DNA from: Desulfobulbus sp.
GTDB lineage: Bacteria > Desulfobacterota > Desulfobulbia > Desulfobulbales > Desulfobulbaceae
DNA length: 37,478 nucleotides
NCBI RefSeq assembly: GCF_030824455.1
Contig: NZ_JAVBXR010000016.1
Location: 1-37,478 of the forward strand
Direction of reading: 5' to 3'
Shown in pieces: positions 26,010 to 33,682 of this stretch. Each line of letters opens with the position of its first letter. Within the stretch, counting starts at the first letter, position 1. The notes beneath the pieces are model-generated. The model worked only from the letters and a program-made list of their open reading frames with translations. It did not search any database and had not been told where the DNA came from. The translations under genes and the position numbers were made by a program.

Positions 26010-26100
26010 TGTGTTGTCTCGCTTTTCCTGGCTCTCGGGACGATTCGCGCCGATTGAGGCGTCTCGACAGCCTTAGCCTTCACGATCAGGCAAACGCAAG

Positions 26101-26766
26101 ATGTACCCTGTGTGCCTCAATATAGCCAAGCGATTGTGCGTCGTCGTTGGCGGTGGGAGTGTTGCCGAGCGCAAGATCCGAGGAATTCTTGCCGCCTCCG
26201 GGCAGGTGCGGGTCGTCAGCCCGGCCCTGACTGTCGGCCTGCGGGACTTGGCCGAGCAAGGGCGCGTCGAGTGGCGACAAAAATCGTACAGTACGGACGA
26301 CCTTGACGGCGGATACGTGGTTTTTGCGGCCACCAACAGTCCCGCCGCGCAGGAAGCTGTTTGCAGAGACGCGCGGGCTGCCCGCTTGTTGCTCAATGTT
26401 GCCGACGCCCCGGAATTGTGCGATTTTCAAACCCCCTCCGTTATCCGCAGGGGCGATCTGACCCTCAGCGTCGCCACCAACGGCAGAAGTCCGGCCGTGG
26501 CCGCCATGGTCAGGCGAAGACTGGAGCGCGACTTTGGCGAGGAATATGGGCTGCTCACCGCACTGGTTAGCCAACTGCGCGAACAGATCCTGCGGGAAGC
26601 GAGCAGCGACGCCGACAAAAAGATCTTGTTTCAAAAGATCCTGTGCGACGATATAGTTGATTGGCTCCGAGAACGGCAATGGGAGCGGATCCAACGGCAC
26701 CTGGAGAGCGTGCTTGGCCGACCGGTTGGCCATGATTTGGAGAGCTTGATCAAGGAGAATCCATGA
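26101..26766 (+). CDS. Precorrin-2 dehydrogenase / sirohydrochlorin ferrochelatase
   Basis: The enzyme oxidises precorrin-2 to sirohydrochlorin with NAD; the CysG-N/Met8 type can also insert iron to make siroheme. The 221-residue protein has the NAD motif VVVGGGSVAERKIRGIL (about residues 14-30), VFAATNSP, NVADAPELCDFQTPSVIRRG (the last part with the aspartate and cysteine seen in the family) and ATNGRSPAVAAMVRRRLE. Sirohydrochlorin is needed for siroheme in DsrAB and, in these bacteria, for the Ahb heme route. It is the first gene of the operon, overlapping ccsA by 4 bases (ATGA). No good ribosome site is visible before ATG 26101. Confidence 0.93.
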   Translation: MYPVCLNIAKRLCVVVGGGSVAERKIRGILAASGQVRVVSPALTVGLRDLAEQGRVEWRQKSYSTDDLDGGYVVFAATNSPAAQEAVCRDARAARLLLNVADAPELCDFQTPSVIRRGDLTLSVATNGRSPAVAAMVRRRLERDFGEEYGLLTALVSQLREQILREASSDADKKILFQKILCDDIVDWLRERQWERIQRHLESVLGRPVGHDLESLIKENP

Positions 26767-27581
26767 GTTTTTTGCTCTTTCAGGGCAGCGTCGCGATCTA
26801 TCTGCTTTCCGCCGCCGCCTATCTGGTCTTTTTCCTGGCCCAGAAGACGCCGTTGCGCCGCACCGGCCGAGCAATATTTCTGGTCGCCTTTCTGCTTCAC
26901 ACGGTCAACATTGTCGCCCGCGCGGTTGAAACCGGGCATACGCCCATCACCAGTCACCACGAAACCGTCTCCTTTTTTGCGTGGTCGGTGGGCTGCTGTT
27001 ACCTGTCTTTTCGCTGGCGGTATACGGTGAAAAATCTCGGCGTCTTTGTCAGTCTCTTGGTGTTGTCCTTGATGCTGGTCGCCGCGTTTGCTTCGCGCGG
27101 CGTTGTGCCTCTGCCGCCGGCCCTGCAATCCTGGTGGCTGCCGGTCCACGCCTCGATTGCCTTGTTCGCCGACGGTTTCCTGGCCCTGGCCTGCATCGGC
27201 GGCATTATGTATCTGCTGCAGGAGCGGGAAATCAAGAGCAAGCGGTTTGGCTTGTTTTATTCGCGACTTCCCTCGCTGGAGGCGCTCGACAAACTCAATC
27301 ATCACTGCCTGAGCGTGGGCTTTCCGCTCTTTACCCTCGGCTTGATCACCGGTTCGTTTTGGGCCAAACAGGCTTGGGGCGCTTACTGGCACTGGGATCC
27401 CAAAGAAACCTGGTCGCTTGTCACTTGGTTTTTGTACGCCGCAGCAGTGCATCAGCGGTTTACCGTTGGCTGGCGCGGGCGGCGGGTGGCCATCCTCAGC
27501 ATCGTGGCCTTCCTCTCGGTGCTGTTTACCCTCTGGGGTGTTTCCTTCCTTTTGAAAGGGGTGCATACCTATGTCTCGTGA
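26763..27581 (+). CDS. CcsA/HemX-type cytochrome c assembly membrane protein
   Basis: A 272-residue polytopic protein with about eight hydrophobic segments, of the CcsA/ResC (cytochrome c biogenesis) family. The conserved tryptophan-rich motif reads WGAYWHWDPKETWSLVTWF (about residues 204-222). Histidines near helices (ETVSFFAW, HHCLSVGF) match the heme-binding positions of the family. In many bacteria a CcsA-like protein sits next to hemA and is named HemX; it may affect HemA level or deliver heme. The ATG overlaps the upstream stop, and its end overlaps hemA by 11 bases, so the three are translated together. Whether it serves cytochrome c assembly or HemA control cannot be decided from the sequence. 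Confidence 0.9.
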   Translation: MSFLLFQGSVAIYLLSAAAYLVFFLAQKTPLRRTGRAIFLVAFLLHTVNIVARAVETGHTPITSHHETVSFFAWSVGCCYLSFRWRYTVKNLGVFVSLLVLSLMLVAAFASRGVVPLPPALQSWWLPVHASIALFADGFLALACIGGIMYLLQEREIKSKRFGLFYSRLPSLEALDKLNHHCLSVGFPLFTLGLITGSFWAKQAWGAYWHWDPKETWSLVTWFLYAAAVHQRFTVGWRGRRVAILSIVAFLSVLFTLWGVSFLLKGVHTYVS

Positions 27582-28863
27582 CGCCATTGTGCTGCTCGGC
27601 GTCAATCATAAAACAACGCCGCTCGCTGTCCGGGAAAAACTTGCGCTTTCAGCGGGATACGAAGAGCCGCTGCAACTGTTGGGGCAGGTGCAGGAGTTGC
27701 GGGAGTATTACCTGCTTTCCACCTGCAACCGGGTGGAGGTGCTGTTCACCTGCCGCGACGTTGAGCGGGCGCAACAACGGGTGTTGGATCTGCTGTTTGG
27801 TCAGGCCGTCACCGCCGAAGAGTTGGATCGGTACGTGTATCGGTACGTCAACGACGCGGCGGTGGAGCACCTTTTCCTGGTGGCGGCCAGTCTGGATTCG
27901 ATGATTGTCGGCGAGGCCCAGATCCTCGGCCAACTCAAGGAGGCCTACCGGCACGCCACCAAAGTCGGCAGCAGCGGTTTCATCCTCAACAAGGTGCTCC
28001 ATAAATCGTTTTCCGTGGCCAAACGGGTTCGCACCGAGACGCGCATCGGCGCCAACGCGGTGTCCATCAGTTATGCGGCGGTCGAGCTGGCGCGGAAAAT
28101 TTTTGGCGATCTGTCCGGCAAGAAGGTGATGCTGGTCGGCGCCGGGGAGATGGCGGAACTGGCCGCAGAGCATCTGGTCGGGCAGGGGGTGGCCGAGGTG
28201 GTGGTGGCCAATCGCACCCTGCAGCGGGCAATCAACCTGGCCCGCTGTTACAACGGCCGCGCGGTTTCCCTGGAGGAACTGCTCGACCAGTTGCAGCATG
28301 TGGACATCATCATCAGCTCAACCGGATCGCCCGACCTGATTCTTCACAAGGAAGACGTGCGCCCGGTGATGCGCGAGCGGCGCAATCGGCCGCTGTTTTT
28401 CATCGACATAGCCGTGCCGCGCGACCTGGACCCGGCCATCAACGACCTCGACAACGTCTACCTGTACGACATCGACGACCTGCACAGTGTTGTCGAGATG
28501 AACAAGTCCGAGCGCGACAAAGAGGCTGTGCGAGCGCAGCGGATTGTTGCCGAAGAGAAGCTGAAGTTCGGCAAGTGGTTGGCCAACATGGAATCAACGC
28601 CGACCATCATCCAGTTGCGCGGCGTAATCGAGGGGCATGTCCGCTCCGAGGTGGAGAAAACCCTGGGACGTTTTGAAGAGATGGACGAGCAGGCGCGGCA
28701 GGGGCTGGAGAAGATGGTGGCGGCCATTACCGGCAAAATCGCCTATCCGTCCCTGCAGTATTTGAAGAGCGAAAACCACTGCGTCAGCCTGCATGATCGC
28801 ATTAAAACGATTCGCGAAATGTATCAGTTGGATAACGGCGCCAACGGTCAGGAGGCACCATGA
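27571..28863 (+). CDS. hemA: Glutamyl-tRNA reductase HemA
   Basis: HemA reduces glutamyl-tRNA to glutamate-1-semialdehyde with NADPH, the first committed step of tetrapyrrole synthesis in organisms with the C5 route. The 430-residue protein shows GVNHKTTPLAVREKL, the catalytic Cys52 in LLSTCNRVEV, SLDSMIVGEAQILGQ, the NADPH site MLVGAGEMAELAAEHL, and FFIDIAVPRDLDP. The C-terminal dimerisation helix follows. Length matches the family. It overlaps ccsA by 11 bases and the next gene by 4. Its product can feed siroheme, cobalamin (needed by the MetH in this window) and heme. Confidence 0.97.
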   Translation: MSRDAIVLLGVNHKTTPLAVREKLALSAGYEEPLQLLGQVQELREYYLLSTCNRVEVLFTCRDVERAQQRVLDLLFGQAVTAEELDRYVYRYVNDAAVEHLFLVAASLDSMIVGEAQILGQLKEAYRHATKVGSSGFILNKVLHKSFSVAKRVRTETRIGANAVSISYAAVELARKIFGDLSGKKVMLVGAGEMAELAAEHLVGQGVAEVVVANRTLQRAINLARCYNGRAVSLEELLDQLQHVDIIISSTGSPDLILHKEDVRPVMRERRNRPLFFIDIAVPRDLDPAINDLDNVYLYDIDDLHSVVEMNKSERDKEAVRAQRIVAEEKLKFGKWLANMESTPTIIQLRGVIEGHVRSEVEKTLGRFEEMDEQARQGLEKMVAAITGKIAYPSLQYLKSENHCVSLHDRIKTIREMYQLDNGANGQEAP

Positions 28864-29366
28864 TCGGCAGTGATCGGGAGTACATGCTGGAGGAGGAGTG
28901 GCTGTTGGTGCGCCATTCCGGCGAGATTCCGGAAGTGGCCCTGCACGCCAGTCTGCACTTTCTATGCGAGGATGAAGACGGACCTGGGCTGGTTTTGACG
29001 GCAGAGGAAGTCAAACCCCTGCAGGAAGCGGCCTTGACCCGCTACCAGGAAATCATTCTCCGCGATCTTGATGTGGCCAATCGCGATCTCTCGCTTTTTC
29101 GCGGCCTGAGACGGGCCAATCACAATTGGTACCGCTTTGTTCGCTTCAGTGAAAAGATCGGGCGGGAGCACGAGGAGTTTCGGGCAACAGCGGCCGAGGC
29201 CCTGCTGGGTTATCTCCGCCTGGAACGGGTTGAGGTGGACGCAGGAACGCGGGAGCCCTCGATCAACTGCTCTGCCGAGGCCCTGTTGACCTTTGCCTTG
29301 GCAATGGGGATTGAACCGGCTGCCTTGCCGGAGCATTGGGCGGGGCTGTGCGAACCGGTTTCCTGA
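28860..29366 (+). CDS. Unknown protein coupled to hemA
   Basis: A 168-residue protein I do not recognise. It is cytoplasmic (no signal peptide or membrane helix), acidic, and helix-rich: EEEWLLVRHSGEIPEVALHASLHFL at the start, a middle stretch LTRYQEIILRDLDVANRDLSLFRGLRRANHNWYRFVRF rich in Arg and aromatic residues, then an Ala/Leu-rich helical end. Its ATG overlaps the hemA stop (ATGA), so it is translated with hemA, and a DUF2062 gene follows after 16 bases. It could be a regulatory or stabilising partner of HemA, but nothing in the sequence shows this. Confidence 0.8.
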   Translation: MIGSDREYMLEEEWLLVRHSGEIPEVALHASLHFLCEDEDGPGLVLTAEEVKPLQEAALTRYQEIILRDLDVANRDLSLFRGLRRANHNWYRFVRFSEKIGREHEEFRATAAEALLGYLRLERVEVDAGTREPSINCSAEALLTFALAMGIEPAALPEHWAGLCEPVS

Positions 29367-29382
29367 ACCACCGGCAGCGGAC

Positions 29383-29898
29383 GTGAAGCTCTCCATCCCG
29401 TCCCTGCTTCGCGCCTTTAAGCAAATGCAAGGAACGCCCACTGCGCTTGCCAGAGGGGCGGCGGTGGGGGTGTTTGTCGGCATCGCCCCGTTGATGCCAT
29501 TGAAATCGCTCCTTATCGTCGCCGTTACCGTGCCGGCCAGAAGCAGCACGGCGGCGGCGCTGCTGGTCTGCACTCTGCTCTGCAATCCCATCACCTACAT
29601 TCCGCTCTATTATTTGGCCTGGCTGACCGGCAATTTTCTGTTGCCCGGCCGTCTCGGTTGGGCCAGCTTGCGCGCCACTGTCGATCAGATGCAGCAGGTC
29701 GGTTTGGTTGAGGCGTTCCGGCTTGCCTGCGCAGTGGGGCTTGACGCCGGCATGGTGCTCTTGGTCGGCGGCTGCGTGTTGGCCCTGCCGTTGGCCGCGA
29801 TCAGCTACCCCCTTGCCGTGCGGTTTTTTCGGCGGATGGAGCGTACCCGCTACGACAAGCATCTCCTCCGTACTCACGACCCAAAGGCTGGACCATGA
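29383..29898 (+). CDS. DUF2062 membrane protein
   Basis: A 171-residue membrane protein of the DUF2062 family. It begins VKLSIPSLLRAFKQMQGTPTALARGAAVGVFVGIAPLMP (first part basic and amphipathic), with the family motif GxxxGxFxGxxP. Then come hydrophobic segments, LCNPITYIPLYYLAW, and a last helix near residues 125-150. Members are often found with glycosyltransferases or lipid genes; function unknown. I chose GTG 29383 because upstream residues do not match the family, though the ribosome site is weak. The open frame begins at 29293 inside the previous gene. It overlaps the next gene by 4 bases. Confidence 0.82.
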   Translation: MKLSIPSLLRAFKQMQGTPTALARGAAVGVFVGIAPLMPLKSLLIVAVTVPARSSTAAALLVCTLLCNPITYIPLYYLAWLTGNFLLPGRLGWASLRATVDQMQQVGLVEAFRLACAVGLDAGMVLLVGGCVLALPLAAISYPLAVRFFRRMERTRYDKHLLRTHDPKAGP

Positions 29899-30869
29899 AG
29901 CAAACGAATCGCCATTGGCAGGTTGGGGTGATTGGCGCCGGCAAGCACGGCAGCCGCTATGCCCTTCATCTTGCCCAGGACGTCCAAGGGATGAAACTGG
30001 TTGCGGTCAGTCGGCGCTCCGAAGCGGGCAGGGCGCAGGCCGAGCAGTGGTCCTGCCGCTGGCACGCGGATTGGCGTCAATTGGTGGCTGATCCGGCGGT
30101 AGAGTGCATTGTGGCCGCACTTCCGCCGACACTGAACGGGGAGGTGGCCGCCGCCTGCGCCCATGCCCGCAAACCCCTGCTGCTGGAAAAACCCATGGCG
30201 GTTTCGGTGGCCGAGGCGGATGCAATCCTGGCCTGTTTCGCCCGGCAGGGGGTGGCGCTGACCATTGGCCAGACGCTTCGCTACAACCGGGTGATCAGGA
30301 TGCTGCGTGAACGGGTCGACGAGTTGGGGGCGCTGTACAGTTTCATCGCCAATCAGCGCCTGGAGCCGTCCACGCTCGACTGGTTGGACGATCCGGCGCT
30401 TGCCGGGGCCGGAGTGAGTTTTCATTCGGCGGTGCATGTCTTTGACGCCCTGCGCTTCATCACCGGTCGGGAGATTGTCCGGGTGACGGCGCGGGTTCGT
30501 TGTGTGCATACCGCCAAACTAGAGGATCATCTTGTCGCCCTGGTGGAACTGGACAACGGCGTGGTCGGCACGGTGGATTGTTCCAAGATCGGGCCAGCCC
30601 GTTCCGGAAGATTTGAGTTTATTGGCGCCAAGGGGCAGCTGCATGGCGATCAGGTGCACCATTTTGGCGAAATGATTAGCGGCGCGCACCGTGAGTTGCT
30701 TGATCCCGGCGAGCCGGTGAGCACCATCGTGCCATTGCTCCGGGAGTGGCTTGAATTTCTTCGGGGCAATCAAGCCAACCCGATACCGGCTGCGGAGGGC
30801 TTGGTGGCTGTTCGGGTGTGCGAGGCCTGTCTGCGCTCGGCTGCGGAGGGTGGTTGGCGGGAGGTGTGA
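29895..30869 (+). CDS. Gfo/Idh/MocA-family NAD(P) oxidoreductase
   Basis: A 324-residue dehydrogenase with the N-terminal Rossmann domain (WQVGVIGAGKHGSRYALHLA) and the family hallmark EKPMAVSVAEAD (catalytic Lys near residue 99). A C-terminal alpha/beta domain carries HSAVHVFDALRFITGRE, where the histidine is a likely catalytic residue. Family members oxidise or reduce sugar and inositol derivatives, or biliverdin in BvdR. The place at the end of the hemA operon makes a tetrapyrrole role worth noting, but the substrate is unknown. Translation is coupled by the 4-base overlap with the DUF2062 gene. Confidence 0.88.
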   Translation: MKQTNRHWQVGVIGAGKHGSRYALHLAQDVQGMKLVAVSRRSEAGRAQAEQWSCRWHADWRQLVADPAVECIVAALPPTLNGEVAAACAHARKPLLLEKPMAVSVAEADAILACFARQGVALTIGQTLRYNRVIRMLRERVDELGALYSFIANQRLEPSTLDWLDDPALAGAGVSFHSAVHVFDALRFITGREIVRVTARVRCVHTAKLEDHLVALVELDNGVVGTVDCSKIGPARSGRFEFIGAKGQLHGDQVHHFGEMISGAHRELLDPGEPVSTIVPLLREWLEFLRGNQANPIPAAEGLVAVRVCEACLRSAAEGGWREV

Positions 30870-30871
30870 AG

Positions 30872-30903
30872 CCGGGAGCCGTCTTGCTGGCGACGACTCC
30901 CGG
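30872..30903. terminator. Hairpin between convergent transcripts
   Basis: CCGGGAG (30872-30878) pairs with CTCCCGG (30897-30903), with further GTC/GAC pairing inside. It lies between the ends of the oxidoreductase gene (+) and the purH-like gene (-). No T-run follows on the plus strand, so efficient intrinsic termination is uncertain. Confidence 0.5.
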
Positions 30904-30921
30904 ATCGAATTGAGATCGGGA

Positions 30922-32211
30922 TCAGTGCTTGAACGAGCGCTGGCCGGTGAACATCATCGCCACCTGCGGATTGGCCTCGTTGCAGGCCTGAATCGATTCG
31001 AAATCGCGGATTGAGCCGCCGGCCTGGAGGATGGCGCTGACTCCTTCGCGAATGCCGACGTCTGCGCCGTCGCGAAACGGGAAGAAGGCGTCCGAGATCA
31101 TCACCGAACCCGGAAGGCCTGCCCGATCTGCCTTGACCTTGGCGTCGATGGCTTCCTTGTCGGCCCGGTCGCGCTTGCCGCGCGCCACCTCAAGGGCCAT
31201 GTCGGCGTAGGGCACGCCGTGGAGATCGAAGCAAAGGACGTCGGCGTATTTGACGTAGGCCTTGTGCACGGCGATTTCGGCCACGCCCACCCGGTCCTGC
31301 TCGCCTGCGCCGATGGCGGTGGTGCAGCCGTCTTTGACGTAGATGACCGAGTTGGAGGTCACGCCGTGCTCGACCGCCCAGCCAAAGATCATGTCGTCCA
31401 ACTCCCGCGCCGTTGGCTGACGTTCGCAGGCGTAGGCCACGCCCTTGTAGGTGGCGACGGCGGGTTTGAGGTCCGCAGCCGAGCGGATCGAATTGACCGC
31501 CGATTGCTGGACAATGATGCCGCCGTCGATCAGCGATTTGAAATCAACAAAGCGATGACGTTCAAATTCGGCTAGGCGGGCGATGCCGGCTATCCGGATC
31601 ACCCGCAGGTTTTTACGCCGGGCCAGAATGGCGAGCGTCCCTTCTTCAAAATCAGGGGCGCAGACCACCTCAAGGTAATTTTCCGCCATCAGTTCCGCCG
31701 TCTGTTTGTCGAGCGGCCGACTTGTGACCACCGCCCCGCCAAAGGCGGCGATCCGGTCGCAGCGGTTGGCGCGGTTGTAGGCGTCGGCCAGACTGGAACC
31801 GATGGCGGCGCCGCAGGGATTGTTGTGCTTGAGGATGACCGCCGCTGGTTTGTCGATCAGGTATTTGATGATGTTCAGCCCGTTGTCGACGTCGGTGAGA
31901 TTGATTTTTCCGGGATGCTTGCCCACCTGCACCATGTCTTCCACTGTGACGGCGCTGACCAGGCCGTTGCCCGGCTCTATATAGCGGCAGTCGCCGAGCA
32001 GCAGGTTGCCGTTGGTCAGTTCATAGAGGGCTGCTTCCTGGTCCGGATTTTCACCGTAGCGCAGGCCCCGTTCCTCGACCGTGCCGTCGGCCATGGGGAT
32101 TTTCCAGGTTTTTTTCCGGTAAACGAGCGTCTGGTCGCCGAAGGAGATGGTCATTTCCATCGGGAAAGCGTCGCCGAGCAGGGTGGAGTACATTTTTTTC
32201 AGATCAGTCAT
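30922..32211 (-). CDS. AICAR transformylase (PurH without IMP cyclohydrolase domain)
   Basis: The protein formylates AICAR with 10-formyl-tetrahydrofolate, the ninth step of purine synthesis. The 429-residue chain consists of the AICARFT domain only: GLRYGENPDQEAALY, AVILKHNNPCGAA with the catalytic Lys-His pair (about residues 127-132), AFGGAVVTSRPLD, and the C-terminal ending MISDAFFPFRDGADVG, with GGSIRDFES and MMFTGQRSFKH. Normal PurH (about 520) has an N-terminal MGS-like IMP cyclohydrolase domain of about 190 residues, absent here. A separate cyclohydrolase must close the ring. The start is ATG 32211 with AGCCTGATCC upstream, no strong ribosome site. It is followed by glmU upstream on the same strand, 169 bases away. 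Confidence 0.9.
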   Translation of the reverse strand: MTDLKKMYSTLLGDAFPMEMTISFGDQTLVYRKKTWKIPMADGTVEERGLRYGENPDQEAALYELTNGNLLLGDCRYIEPGNGLVSAVTVEDMVQVGKHPGKINLTDVDNGLNIIKYLIDKPAAVILKHNNPCGAAIGSSLADAYNRANRCDRIAAFGGAVVTSRPLDKQTAELMAENYLEVVCAPDFEEGTLAILARRKNLRVIRIAGIARLAEFERHRFVDFKSLIDGGIIVQQSAVNSIRSAADLKPAVATYKGVAYACERQPTARELDDMIFGWAVEHGVTSNSVIYVKDGCTTAIGAGEQDRVGVAEIAVHKAYVKYADVLCFDLHGVPYADMALEVARGKRDRADKEAIDAKVKADRAGLPGSVMISDAFFPFRDGADVGIREGVSAILQAGGSIRDFESIQACNEANPQVAMMFTGQRSFKH

Positions 32212-32380
32212 GGTGGATCAGGCTCCAGGGAAAAGGAGAGGTGGTTGATTGAGTTAAGGGACAAACGCGCCGGATGGCCGCCCGGAATGCGCGTCGTTAA
32301 CCGCGTACTGCGCGCAACCATTGCATGCAGACGCCACCGCGGCGGGTTTCCAGCACGGGTGCGGGCGCAAGAGAGAACGC

Positions 32381-33394
32381 TCAGTTTCCTTTTTGGCCGG
32401 TCAGCGGCGCAATGACGCTGCCTGCGGCTATCGAGCAATGTTCAAGCACGCTGTTGGCGCCAATGGTTGTGCCCTGGTCGATGCGGCAGGCATGGAGGAC
32501 GCCGCCGCTGCCGATGCGGCAATTGGCCCCAACGACGGCGCCGCCGCTGAGGGTGACGCCGCCCTCGACCACCGTGTCCTGGCCCACCTGGCAGTCCGGA
32601 GCGATTAAGGTGGTCTCGGGCGCGAGCAGGGTGACGCCTGCGAGCATCAGGCTGCGGTTGTGACGCCGTTGCAGGGTTGCATGGGCCTGGGCCAGTTCGA
32701 TCCGGGAGTTGACGCCCAAAACATCGATGGCCTCGGGGTGCGTGAATTTGTGTACTGTCAAGCCTTGGCGGTTGGCGATGGCGACGATGTCGGTGAGATA
32801 CACTTCGCCCTGGCTGTTGTCGACCCCGACCTGTCGGAGGGCCGCAAAGAGAAAGGCGCGGTCGACCAGATAGACGCCAGCGTTGATTTCCCGGATGCGT
32901 CGCTGTTCGTCGGATGCGTCCTTTTCTTCAACAATGGCCAGGACGGCGCCGTGGCCGTCGCTGAGGATGCGGCCATAGCCAAACGGCTGGTCAAGCAGGG
33001 TGGTCATCAGGGTGAGTTGCGCCCGCTGCCCCTGGTGCGCGGCGATCATCGCCCGAAGGGTGGCGGCCTGGAGGAGCGGGGTGTCGCCGCAGAGAATCAT
33101 CACCAGATCCGTTTGCGCACAGGCCGTTTCCGCGCAGAGCACGGCGTGGCCGGTGCCCAACTGTTCCTCTTGCACCACTGGCGATATCGGGAAGCCCTCA
33201 AGGACGCCCAGCACCTCCTGCCGTTGATGGCCGACAATGACCGCGCAGCGGTCAATGCCCGCCTCCTGGACAGTGTGCAGAACATGATGGAGCATCGGCC
33301 GAAAAAAAACCTCGTGCAGCACCTTGGCGCGCGCCGATTTCATCCGGGTGCCCTTGCCGGCGGCAAGCACCACTGCGGTAATCGATGGATGCAT
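32381..33394 (-). CDS. Short GlmU-like UDP-GlcNAc pyrophosphorylase
   Basis: GlmU makes UDP-N-acetylglucosamine for peptidoglycan and LPS; its N-terminal half is the uridylyltransferase, its C-terminal left-handed beta helix the acetyltransferase. This protein has 337 residues, against about 456 in E. coli. It keeps LAAGKGTRMKSARAKVLHEV, EEQLGTGHAVLCAE, CGDTPLLQAATL, and the YGRI loop, then a short hexapeptide region (ending CSIAAGSVIAPLTGQKGN). The part of the helix that holds the acetyltransferase active site (His363 region in E. coli) is missing, and the next bases in any frame show no hexapeptide repeats, so this is not a recent frameshift. ATG 33394 follows AAGGA. Confidence 0.86.
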   Translation of the reverse strand: MHPSITAVVLAAGKGTRMKSARAKVLHEVFFRPMLHHVLHTVQEAGIDRCAVIVGHQRQEVLGVLEGFPISPVVQEEQLGTGHAVLCAETACAQTDLVMILCGDTPLLQAATLRAMIAAHQGQRAQLTLMTTLLDQPFGYGRILSDGHGAVLAIVEEKDASDEQRRIREINAGVYLVDRAFLFAALRQVGVDNSQGEVYLTDIVAIANRQGLTVHKFTHPEAIDVLGVNSRIELAQAHATLQRRHNRSLMLAGVTLLAPETTLIAPDCQVGQDTVVEGGVTLSGGAVVGANCRIGSGGVLHACRIDQGTTIGANSVLEHCSIAAGSVIAPLTGQKGN

Positions 33395-33682
33395 GGGTTC
33401 AGTCCTTATGAGAAAAAATAGAGACAATAAAGAAATTCACTGTAGAAAAAAAAGAGGCGTTTGACAAGACTCACCTTGTGCCCATGGCGCAGGATACTTG
33501 CCCATAGGGCGTTTCTCTCGCGCTGCAGGACAAAAAAATGATGCGAAGTCAAGGCATCGTTCTTACAGTGGGCGGACCAGACTGACCACCGCGCCGCCCT
33601 GTTCCTTGGGGCGCGGGAGGCAGGAACACGGGCCTCCCGCCCGTGCATTCACCTTATAATTACTTCACGAGACGTACAATCA
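33395..33682. other. Divergent intergenic region glmU-like / metH
   Basis: Besides the glmU-side promoter it holds a 9-base-pair hairpin, GCGGGAGGC (33613-33621) and GCCTCCCGC (33632-33640), and a TATAAT at 33655-33660 only 22 bases before the metH start. I looked for cobalamin, SAM and SAH riboswitches, as expected for metH, and saw no consensus core. A TTGACA at 33461-33466 has no matching -10 on the plus strand. Confidence 0.4.
33439..33467 (-). promoter_or_regulatory. Promoter for the glmU-like gene
   Basis: On the minus strand, TTGTCA (5 of 6; plus 33462-33467), a 17-base spacer containing eight T, and TACAGT (4 of 6; plus 33439-33444). It lies 44 bases upstream of ATG 33394. Spacing is ideal. 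Confidence 0.5.

Noticed and set aside
33440..33682. Cobalamin, SAM or SAH riboswitch before metH
   Set aside because: No consensus core was found by eye; only a 9-base-pair hairpin and a TATAAT.
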